DNA from: Peribolospora baueri
Lineage: Eukaryota; Basidiomycota; Peribolosporomycetes; Peribolosporales; Peribolosporaceae
Direction of reading: 5' to 3'
Length of the DNA stretch: 64,000 nucleotides
Assembly: GCA_029717555.1 (NCBI GenBank)
Contig: JAMDHS010000007.1
Span: forward strand, 124,001-188,000
Position numbers and translations under genes: made by a program. Positions 39,401-48,947 of this stretch are shown piece by piece. Position 1 is the first letter of the stretch. Every line of letters begins with the position of its first letter. Under the pieces are notes generated by a model that searched no databases, was not told the DNA's origin, and saw nothing but the letters and a program-made list of their open reading frames with translations.

Positions 39401-42150
39401 CACTGGGCAAGCCAAATCAAAAAAGCACTCACTTCTTCCGCGTCCTCTTCATCTTCTTCATCTTCCTCGTCCTCGTCCTCCTCATCTTCATCCTCGTCCT
39501 CCTCATCCTCCTCCGAGTCCTCCAACTCCGCAGAAGCTTCCTCTTCCCTCTGCATTCTCCGTTCTGCGAGCTGCTCCATCATCTCGAGGAACTTCTGGCC
39601 GTCGTTCTTGAGCAGGTCGTCGGCGACTGTGAGGATGCCTCCTGGTCCGAAAAGGGTGGTGGGAGAAGAGGTAGAAAAGAAAAGGGGTTGCGAGAAGATG
39701 GTCGCGGGCGTAAAGAGCGAGTTGGGCAGATAGATCGAGTCAGCGTCTCCGCGCTCAGCTCAGGTGTTACGCTCTTGGCCGCCTGCGCGAAAAAAAAAGG
39801 GCCAGCCACGGGCCCCGGGACATATGAACCGACACATACCTTTGACAGTGAGGGAACCGAAGCTGAAGAAGTCCCCGCCCTGTCCGCCGTTGGCGCCTCC
39901 CGCTCCCGCTCTGCCGCCAATGGCGCCCGGTCCCGCACCGACGCCCGGGCGCTTGCCGCCGGCCGCGACGTCCTCCTCCTCCTCCTCCTCCTCTTCCTCT
40001 TCGTCCTCCTCTTCGTCCTCCTCTTCGTCCTCATAATCCTCATCGTCGTACTCATCCTCGTCCAGTTCCTCGTCTTCGTAGCCGTCGTCCGCGTCGTCGC
40101 GCGTTGGCGGAGCCATCGCAGGCTGCTTGCCCGTCTTCGTGTTCGCGACGGGGTGGTGATGGTGGTGGTGATGATGATGGTGACGTCCGCCTCCACCGTC
40201 CGCGACCTTCCCACCGCCTCCGCCGCCTGAAGTCGGAGCGCCGCCTCTCGCAAGACTTTCGCCGCCGATCACGGCGCCTTGAGGATCGAGCGCCACCGAG
40301 CCCGGGAAAGGGCCAGGGCCGGGTGGAGGAGGTAAGGTGCCACCGGAGGAAGCGTACTGCTGCTGCAGGTTGGCATACTGCTCGAGCTCCTCGTAATAGG
40401 CCTCGTACAGCGCCTCTAGCTCCTCCTCGATAGCGGTTCGCTTGCGTCCGCACACGGCGCAACCACAGCTGTGCTTCTGCTGCTCCTTCATCTTCTTCAG
40501 CACCGCCTCCTTCTCCAACCTCACCAGGCTTCGCCGCTCCTCCTCGGACAGGGAAAGCCAAAACTCCTTGATCCGCTCACGTTCCTCCGAGCTGTTCGTC
40601 GACCAGATCCGACTGCCCTGCTGCTGTCCTTGTCCTCCACCGTGTGTCGCTCCTGAAGATGACTGAGACTGCGTCGCGCTGGGAGCGCGCCGTCCAGCGC
40701 CCACCGTCCCGTGGTGAGCATGTGAGTGACCGTTGGCCGCAGCGGCCTGATGCGCCGGCTGCTTGCCTGATGCGGAGCTGAATGTCATGGGCTGCTTGCC
40801 CGCGGCTCGCGAACTCGGCGGAGGCTGTTGTGCAACCTGTGGCGACGGAGGAGCCGGAGGTGGTGGAGGGGGAACGGGAGACGGATTGACGGACCTTGGC
40901 ACAGCTTGTGGCGGCAACGGCGCTGGGGCGGAAGTAGGGAATGGAGCTGGAGTGGCGCTGACACCTCCCACAACCGTGGTGCCGCCGCCGCCCTTCTTCT
41001 TTTTCTTCTTCTTGTTCTTCTTCCCACCTGTCCCTTGCGCACCGGTTTGTTTCGGTACGCCGTTGAGGACATGTCCCGCTTGCGGCGCGTAGCCCTGCTG
41101 AGCGCCAGGGTGCAAGGCCCCATCGTACTGACCAGTATATTCTGTGAACCGATGACCATCCGGGCCATCGACAGGGTCCAACTCGTCCTCGCTGTAGTAG
41201 TCATCCTCGAATCCGTCGTCAGCCTCCCCAAACTCGTTGACGAGCACCACCGGCGCCGGCAGTGGCTCGCCGGGTGGTTGCGTCGGCGGAGGATTCGTCG
41301 CAGGATATGCGTATTGGGCGTGATACTGAGCGTTCCCAGAGGCGCCATGCTGAGCAGCCGGCAGGTTGGTGGTTGAGTTGGGGTGAGGATGAAGAGGGAG
41401 CGGTTGATCGGGATGCATGGCGAGATCGGCGAAGATAGACGGGTCGAAGGGAATGGAAGGGTAGGGGTGAGTCCCCTGGGGGTACTGCTGCAAATGCCTC
41501 TGGCTGGCCTGGGCGGCCTGAGCGAGCTGTTGGGCGACGGCGATCATAGCCTGGTTGGAGGCGTTGCGGGCGTTGGGATCATTGAGGCCCTGCTGTGTGG
41601 AAGGGAACTGGCCGAGGGGAAGCGCATTGCGGATGAACGTCCGGAGGTGTGCAGGTAGAGAGGTCCAATAGGCGTCGTCGTCCGGGATGCCTTGAGGATC
41701 TGCCTCGATGCGCCTGTAGAGATCGCTCGCCGTCGCCAACAGATCCGCCTGGGCTTGTGCCGTGGCTGCGTAAGGCATCGAACCCGGTGGTGGCCCCCCT
41801 GGCTGCGCCGGCAAATGAACAGGTGGGGCCGGAGAGGTAGGCTGACCGGGTACTGCCCAACCGCCAACAGCGTCGAGAGGGGTTGTAGGAGAGCCTACGG
41901 CGGGGGCGCCGCCGTCATCTGCACTCTTATTCTTGTTCTTCTTCTTTTTCTTCTTTTTCGAAGACGAGGTGGTGCCCGAGCCGTTGTCTAGCATTGGTGG
42001 CGGAGGCGTGGATTGCGTCGGCGCCGTTGCTACCGCTGAGGGCTGTTGAGCTTTGGCAGCTGCCGCCGCTGCAGCGGCTGCCTGCTGGGCAGCTTGGATC
42101 TGCTGGAGCGTGGCGGGAGGCCTTGGAGTGCCGCTCTTGGTACGAGCCAT
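36410..42150 (-). CDS. NST1: Stress response protein NST1
   Basis: NST1 is a cytoplasmic coiled-coil protein linked to salt tolerance and P-body/splicing factors in yeast. Four exons (39840-42150, 39433-39641, 39125-39348, 36410-38993) join in frame to about 1775 residues. The N-terminus has a Lys run ([18 protein letters not shown]). The family core is [20 protein letters not shown], then [20 protein letters not shown] and [17 protein letters not shown]. Two long acidic Asp/Glu tracts follow. A second conserved block, [20 protein letters not shown], continues with [21 protein letters not shown] roughly 200-residue Glu/Lys/Arg coiled coil comes next, and the last 700 residues are Ser/Pro/Gln/Gly-rich and probably disordered. 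The ATG at 42148-42150 ([12 protein letters not shown]) is preferred over one six codons upstream. Confidence 0.9.
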
Positions 42151-43669
42151 GTTGGCAGGCCAGCTCACGATCCCTCACGGCGGGAGGAGAGATTGTGGGT
42201 CAATCCGGAGCACCACTCCAAGCAGCCTCAATCAGGCAGTCCGCTGGGAGGGGAGAAGGTAGGGGACCGGTAAAATCGGAGGTAGGTTAAGAAGGCCGAG
42301 TCGAGTCGTGCGACTGGCTTGACCGGCGCGGCGAGCGCGGCGAGGCGGGGATATGAACGAGCGGGTCGGGATCCGGGGCTAGGGAGATGGGCCGGAGGGG
42401 TAGGGAGGGATGAGAGTGTGGCGGATGCAGCGGAGGCCGCGTACGAGAAAAGTCAAGCTGGACGACAGAGGCAATGGCGAGTGGTCCAAGGATGAGCGGT
42501 GGTGGTGCTGGACGTCAAGGTCAACACGACGTCGTTCTCGTCCGCGTCTCTCTCCGGCATCACTAGTCGCCCTCGACCCAGCGAAAAGAGCGTGGGAAGC
42601 TCGCCTGCTGCGGCCGTGTGCACCCTTCAGGTGCATGGCCAATGACGAACCGCATGCCGCAGCAGCCGGCCCGACCACGATTGCGGATCTTGCTCCTCCG
42701 TCGTCGTTTCTTTGCTCCTTCTCGCTCATGACCTCCGCGGATCCTTGGCAGATACTGCCGGCCATTCACCCAGCTCCTCATCGCGGCCTGAAATGGCCTT
42801 GGCCTGCTCGGATGGTCAGGGCTCTTGCTGAAGCCAAGCTGAAGCCAACGGCGGCGGTCAGACGTGCGACCCAAGCGGCACGAAGAAGTGAGACGGGGTA
42901 GGAACACCAAAAGCTCTGGACGGATACGGCGCCGTGGGTCACTGAGGCCGATGGATATTGAACTTTTGCTTCCTGTTCTTCAGCGTCGAATTCATGAAGA
43001 GAGAAGCCGTGCCTTCCCGTCCTTCTACCCGTTCACCTCGGGAAAGCTTACCAATGTCTCGTGTCCCGACCTGCCAAGCACCGTGACTAGCCTTCGGGAG
43101 GCGTTTCGCTTCCTGGGCAGTTCGGCGTGACACAAGCGATGGGACAGTGAAGCTTTGTGCATCCCAGCTCCCGCACACATAAGGATCGCAGGGAACAACA
43201 AAACGAGCGGTTTGAGGAACAGTCCACAGAAAGACAAAGAAAGGGCTGGTCCATCCGTCTTTGCCCGAGCAGTATGAGTGGCTCGAATCGCGCCAGGACT
43301 GATACATGAAAGGAGCCGTGACGGGAGAGCTGGCGGTCATTCGGAAATGGTTTGAGAAACGTGCTGGTTTTCGCTTCGCATTCTATGACCACGATGGAGA
43401 GGAGCGAGCAGTGTTTGCCGAAGCGTCATATGCGGGCGGGCTGGTGATGTTATGCAGTGGTCATGTCGGCGATAGGCGGCCTTGCGGCTGCTGGTCATGG
43501 AGTGCCGAGGCCATAGGGAGTGTCAGCGTCTCCCTTTCGCCCCCCGCCCCCCTCGCCTTCCGTCCATCTCTTTCCCTCTCTTCGTCTTCTTTCCATCTCC
43601 GTTTGGCTTGCCGTTTCTCTTCTTCTCTACCGCACCTTTGGACGGAGTGAGGCGGCTGGATTTTCGGTT
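42151..43669. promoter_or_regulatory. Divergent intergenic region NST1 / RHO2
   Basis: 1.5 kb between two start codons. The last ~150 bases before RHO2 are pyrimidine-rich on the + strand, as for a 5' leader. Open frames inside it lack recognisable domains. Confidence 0.5.
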
Positions 43670-45762
43670 ATGCCACAGACCGCGGTGAGCATTTCGGAAC
43701 GGATCGAACAAGATGTCGAGCAGCATCTTTCACCCAACGCCAGCTCTTCCTCGCTCCCCTTGCTCAACCGCCCTTCTCTATCCTCTCCTCTCCACCAATC
43801 GACCCCTCAGATACGACGCAAGCTGGTGATTGTGGGAGATGGAGCGTGCGGCAAGACGTCGCTGCTGTGCGTGTTCGCCATGGGCGAGTTTCCCAAGGAG
43901 TATGTGAGTTCTTCTCCTGCTTCAATCCTGTCTTGTCCCGGGCGTCCTCGTATCAGGGACATGACCGTGTGAGCATGACACTCGCTCGGTCCGGGCTGGC
44001 GGGACGTGCTCCTCGCTCGTCCCGTCATGCCTCATCAAAGGGCCCAGCTATCTCAAGTTCGAGCGAGGGAGCCGCTGCAAAGAGAGCCGACTCGGTCAGT
44101 GGCGGGCGAGGTGGCCGTCACTGACGCAGATGGTGTTGGCACTCGTTCAGGCAAGCATGGAGGCGGCTGCTTGTGGGGCGCCTTCTGCTGGGGACGGTCT
44201 GCGTTGATATCGATGTGTCCGGCACCACCGAGTGTCGAACCAAGCTGTGCTGCGCTTGCGCGCACCTGCGTCCGCTGCTGCCTGCCTGATCGAAAAGCCG
44301 GACCAACTGACCGGCCGTGCCCTTTGGGTCTGCCTCCGCGCTCGGCTCGCCTGCACTTGCTCCCTTCGATTGCTTTTTCTACGTGCACGTGTTGCCTCAG
44401 GAGCCAAGTGAGTTTTCATTTGTCTTCGTACAAACCCAATGTTGCCCTGGCTCGTAACCATGTGCATTAATGACCGTTTGTGACGCATTTATCCTCTTCC
44501 ATCCCTCTCCCCATCCTCCCTGCGCGCAGCCATCTTTGAGAACTACGTCGCGGAAATCCGTCTAGATGGAAAGCCTGTCCAGCTGGCGCTATGGGACACG
44601 GCGTGAGTATGGCCTCCCTCCACCGAACGGACAAGCACGTGATCAGCTTGGGGATAGAAGCGAGCTCATCCACCTCGGTTCACTTCATCTCTTGGCTTGC
44701 ACCTATCCCCTGCATCTGTGCTGTCTGGCAGAGGCCAAGAAGAATACGAGGTGGGCAGACGTATCTAGCACGAAGCACCCATAGCTCCGACGTCTCGATC
44801 GAGCCCCATTCATTGTGTCCTCTTTTCCGCCCTCCCCCGCCGCACACCCAGCGCCTCCGTCCGCTCTCCTACTCTAAATCGCACGTCATACTCATAGCCT
44901 TCGCCATTGACACGCCAGACTCGCTCGAGAACGTGACCGTGAAGGTGAGTCGCGGACGTTATCGACTTTGGCTGCCCGCTTGTTAAGGATGAGGAGAGCC
45001 TAGCCTGCCTTTCGAGGGCCGAGTCGAGCTCACGTCCATCTCTGTTCATCTTCCTTCCGTCCACCCTTCCTCGCCGGCCTTGCTCTTCTCTCCAAATCAT
45101 GCTGACACAGTGGATCGAAGAAGTCCGATCGATCTGCGGCCCACAAGTGCCCGTCATCCTCGTTGGGTGTAAGAAGGACTTGCGAGATGACCCGACGAGC
45201 AGAGCTGAGGTCGAGGCCAAGGGAGGGAGCTGTGTCTTGACGGAGAGGGTGAGTGGGCCGTGTTGGGACTTTTCTTCTCGTTCGTCTCGGTTTGATATGG
45301 GCCGGAGTCTCCGAAGCTGACGTCGCTCTGCTCGCCCAACGCGTCAATTTCTCCCTTCTACCGATCGCTGGACCCGCGTCGTCAGGGTGCGGATGTAGCG
45401 CAACAGATCGGCGCGAAACATTACCTGGAGTGCTCGGCGTTGAATAACGAGGGTGTGGACGTGAGTCGCCGCCCCTTCCTCTTCGTCTATCGTCTCGCGC
45501 TGACTCGGCATGCATGTGTTCCGCTTGCCCGCCGTCGTTTGGGTTTGGCCCGCCGCTCGAATAGGACGTCTTCGAAGCAGCGACTCGCGCGGCAATGCTC
45601 GTCCGAACGCCCGGCGGCGGCAATATGAGCCGAACGTCAGGCGAGAAAGTGCCGTCGGGACGAAGGTCGAGCGGAGGCTTGGGAGGCGGAGGCGGAGGCG
45701 GAGGCTCGGTGGCGAAGAGGAGAGAGGACGACGCAGGCGGCTGTCGGTGTATCGTTCTTTGA
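43670..45762 (+). CDS. RHO2: Rho-family GTPase Rho2
   Basis: Rho2 acts at the plasma membrane in cell-wall integrity and polarity. Eight exons (43670-43903, 44401-44407, 44530-44602, 44732-44750, 44852-44944, 45111-45248, 45386-45460, 45565-45762) join in frame to 278 residues. The G1 box is [18 protein letters not shown]. Switch [13 protein letters not shown], is assembled across a 7-nt exon. G3, [18 protein letters not shown], is built partly from a 19-nt exon. The NKxD position is CKKDLRDD and G5 is [20 protein letters not shown]. The gene ends CRCIVL, a CAAX box predicting geranylgeranylation. The P-loop flanks and the [12 protein letters not shown] block favour Rho2 over Rho3 or Rho4. 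An N-terminal extension of about 45 residues and a Gly-rich hypervariable region are longer than in yeast Rho2. Confidence 0.9.
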
Positions 45763-47130
45763 GCGCGGGATGGGGAAGACCGGCTGATGCATGGGGCCGT
45801 GCTTATCTTGACTCATCCGCGGCACCACCCCACTGCCTTTCAGATCGGTCCGTTCGCTTGCTCGGCGGACGGATCGGCGCGACGGTCGACCACCAGCACA
45901 TGGAAACCTGGCTGCTGGACGACGAGCGGCTGTCCGTCGGCGAGGCGTGCCGTGCTCGCTTGCTAGACCTCCACGCCGTCCTTCATCTTTGCCTTCACCC
46001 AGCACGACTGGGCCTCCTTGCGGCGCGCTCGCCCATCCCCCTCCTCCGTTCTAGCCTGGCCTCTCCTTGAGGCCCGACACGACGACATTCAAGTAAGGCA
46101 TCGCGGCCTCTCGGCCTGTACATAAACGCTCATTTGGGACTGCGAGCCGCCGACTCGGCTAGCCAGGCCAGCCGACGTCGATGTCTCTTTCTCTCTCTCG
46201 CGTTTCGCTTTCGCTCTCGTCAGCCCAGCCCGGAAACCGGCGTGCCCCCTGGCTACATTCCCCATTTCTTCTCCGTTCTCCACTTGGCCCCCGGTCTCGC
46301 TTCTCCTCGACCCTGCCAAGGACGCTTACTCCGTGTACGACTCGACTCTCGGACTTGTTCCTTTCTTCTTTCCTCTATGCCCATTGCGTCCTGTCGACTC
46401 TCTCATCCGATCGTCTCATCTCATTCCATCTCATCTCGTCCAGTCCCGCATCCTCGCCTCGCGCCTCTCACATCCGTCTCCCTTCACGTCTCGTTCACGT
46501 TCACGGACACTGCCCACCGTTCGTTCGTCTTTCTTCCTTTCTCCGCTCCCGCTACCACTCCCGCGTCCGTCCGTCCGTCCGCCGTCCGCCGCCCGTCCGT
46601 CTACGTCTTCGCCTTCGCCACTCACCCGCCCCTCCTCTCCTCCTCCCTGTTTTTACTCTTTCTTCGTCGCTTTTGCTCTTCCCCGCCTTGGAGATGGACC
46701 GAATCGGACCGGATGAATCGGATCGAATTGGATGGCAGCTCGTCGAGGGAGAAGACGGACAGATTTTCTTCCTCCATCATTTCTTCTTTTGTTCTTTTTG
46801 GGTCTCCCCTTCTTTTCTTCCTGCAATCTCATTCTCATCTCATCTCGCGCGTTTCTTGCGATCGGATCAAATGAGATCAAATGAGATCAAATGAGGTGAG
46901 ATGAGATGAGATCAGAACATGTGCCACGCCCCACGTCTCCAAAGGCGAGACGAGAGGAGACGAGACACAAGAGTGGCAAATTGAATGAAGCGTTCATGGT
47001 CGGCGTTTCACGTACGACGAAAGAGACATACATCCATCCTACATCCTACATCCATCAAATCATACATATAAAAAAAAACATCATACATGCTTGTGTTTGT
47101 CAGTTCATATATGGCCAAAGGCAGACAGGC
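45763..47130. other. Convergent intergenic region RHO2 / small basic protein gene
   Basis: 1.37 kb between two stop codons. Strongly pyrimidine-rich on the + strand from about 46340 to 46850, with CGTC-type repeats near 46560-46600 and a tandem decamer at 46865-46894. Ser/Pro/Leu-rich frames here look like simple sequence. Confidence 0.45.
46865..46894. repeat. Tandem decamer GATCAAATGA, three copies
   Basis: Three perfect head-to-tail copies are followed at once by GGTGAGATGAGATGAGATC, a decayed continuation. They lie in intergenic DNA about 240 bases past the 3' end of the gene at 47131-47700. Confidence 0.85.
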
Positions 47131-47700
47131 TCAGAGAATCTTTCCGCCCGGCTGGGCAATTCTCGCGTCCCGGCGCGAGGCGTTGGCGTGCTGACCAGCG
47201 CTCATCCGGCGGTGGGGCGTGCGCTTATCGGCCATCGCCCTCTCCCTCCTCGCCATATCATTGCGGTTCAACCCGCCGTTGTTGTTGTTGTTGTTGTTGT
47301 TCTGCTGCTGCTCCTCCTTCTTCTCCTTCTTCTGCTCCCGCTTGCTCTTCTCTTCCTTCTTGCCTTCCTCCGTGTTCGACGAAGGGCGGGGGTAGTCCGT
47401 GTGCTGATCGTTGTCGGTGGGCGGGGAGGGTGCTTCGGCGCTGGAAAAGCGAGATGAGTGAGCGCGTGTGTCTTGCTGTCTTGCAGGGCCAGCTGGACAC
47501 TCACCGGGTCTTGGGAGGAGAGTTCTTGGGCGGGTGAGCGTGAGCGTTGGAGAGGCGACGGCCGCCGACCTTGACTGCGGGTTAGAGGAGAGGATGGGGG
47601 ATGAGAACGGGGCGGGCAGGGATGAAGAGGGGAACAAAGAGAACGAGGGCGGGGAAGCGGCTTACGCACTGGCCTGAGGGTGTCCAGCGACGGCTGCCAT
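47131..47700 (-). CDS. Small basic protein of unknown function
   Basis: Not recognised. Three exons (47670-47700, 47505-47574, 47131-47440) have good GT-AG junctions and join in frame to 136 residues. The N-terminus reads MAAVAGHPQAIKVGGRRLSN, then NAHAHPPKNSPPKTR. The middle is a Lys/Glu/Gln stretch (EEGKKEEKSKREQKKEKKEE) and an eight-Asn run. The C-terminus, NRNDMARRERAMADKRTP followed by RRDARIAQPGGKIL, is basic. The IKVGGRR and PGGKIL ends look constrained, while the middle looks like variable spacer. There is no signal peptide or membrane segment. An RNA- or nucleic-acid-binding role is possible from charge alone. Consistent phase across two introns supports a real gene. Confidence 0.6.
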
Positions 47701-48947
47701 GGCGTGGAGTAAAGAGAGGAGGCGAGGTGGGTGGTGGGATGGGGAGACGGCGAGCGACTAGGAAGCGAGAGAGGTGGTGGTGGTGGTGAGGAGAAAGGAA
47801 GCGGGCGGCCGAGGGGGCGTGGCTTGTCTATGTCTGGGCCAGTGCGCTGCGGGTGGTCGTGTGAGCTTGGGAGGGCGCAGCGAGAGGAGAGAGAAGAAAG
47901 GGACGATGGGGCGAGCGTCGACTCGACTCGACTCACACGACTCGAACACGCCCAGCCCGTCGTCGTCATGTCATATCGAGCCCCGCCCGGCCTGACGTCA
48001 CACCGCTCCGTCCCTCCTTCCTCCCACCTCCCATCTCGTATTGACCTCGTAGCCCTTTCTTGTCGTTCGTTGCCTCGCCTCGCCTCGCCTGTCTCCATCT
48101 CTTTTCTCGTCGCCCATCGCCCGCCCTTTCCACGACCCTTCTCGCCTCACCGCCCCACGCATCCCCACACGACACGACGTTCGCAGTGTGGGGATCACGT
48201 GACTGCTACTCGGCCCGATCACCTGCGTCCGGTCGATGCGATTGACGTGCACGTGACCTGTCGCGTAACCCTACGCGCATGCCCGGCGCCGCGGCGGCTG
48301 CTCAGGGGCTCGTCGCGTGGCGCGCGATCGGCGGGTGCAACTGCGAGTGTGGCTGCTAGTCGAGTACGACTCCGGCCGAGGAAAGCAGACCTCGATGCGA
48401 TTTGATTTCTTTTGCCACGACGCTCGATAGACGGAGACGCTCCTTCGACCAACTCCACTCCACCACACCACCCCCAACGAACGCCGCCCTCACCTCGCCT
48501 TGCCTCGCATCGCCTCGTCTCCATCGGCGACTCGACCCCCTCGCCTCCTCTTCCTTCGCCCACCATCGCCATCTCCGAGCCACCATCAAAACAAACACCC
48601 GTCCCCTTCGATCGACGGCGACGCAGGCAGGCAGTCACGCACGCTGCGTCCCCCCGGTCGTACAAGGTGTTGCCTCGAGTCCCTGGGCGAGGTGGAGTTA
48701 GTGGGTGAGTGGGTGAGTGAGCGAGCGAGCGGAGGTGGTAGTTACCGGTGGACGTGACGTCCATCCGGTGCGAGCGTGGGGAGGAGGAAGGAGACAGACG
48801 GCCGTCCCTCGCCGCCTTCCACTCGGCCCCATCTCAACCTCTTTCCTTTCTCTTCCTCCCTCGCCCGCTCTCTCAGGCCCTGGCCCAAACGTCTTCCTCC
48901 GCCGTCAGCCATCGTCCTAGACCTCCTCATGGGACTGGCGTGCCAAG
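47701..48947. promoter_or_regulatory. Divergent intergenic region, small basic protein / RhoGEF
   Basis: 1.25 kb between two start codons, with several pyrimidine-rich stretches. No gene is seen. Confidence 0.45.

Noticed and set aside
39031-40230. Long plus-strand open frame rich in Leu and Val
   Set aside because: It is the antisense of the Glu/Asp-rich and Lys-rich coding stretches of NST1, which has clear family motifs and consistent exon phases.
42410-43340. Several overlapping frames between NST1 and RHO2
   Set aside because: They overlap on both strands, lack splice-consistent continuation and show no domain. Promoter and leader DNA is the simpler reading.
43520-43669. Upstream extension of the RHO2 frame
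   Set aside because: The frame is open but has no ATG. Its composition is Pro/Ser-rich leader sequence, and MPQTAVSIS is the first ATG.
46134-46894. Two overlapping Ser/Leu/Pro-rich plus-strand frames
   Set aside because: Both read the same pyrimidine-rich tract. The composition reflects simple sequence and there are no conserved segments.
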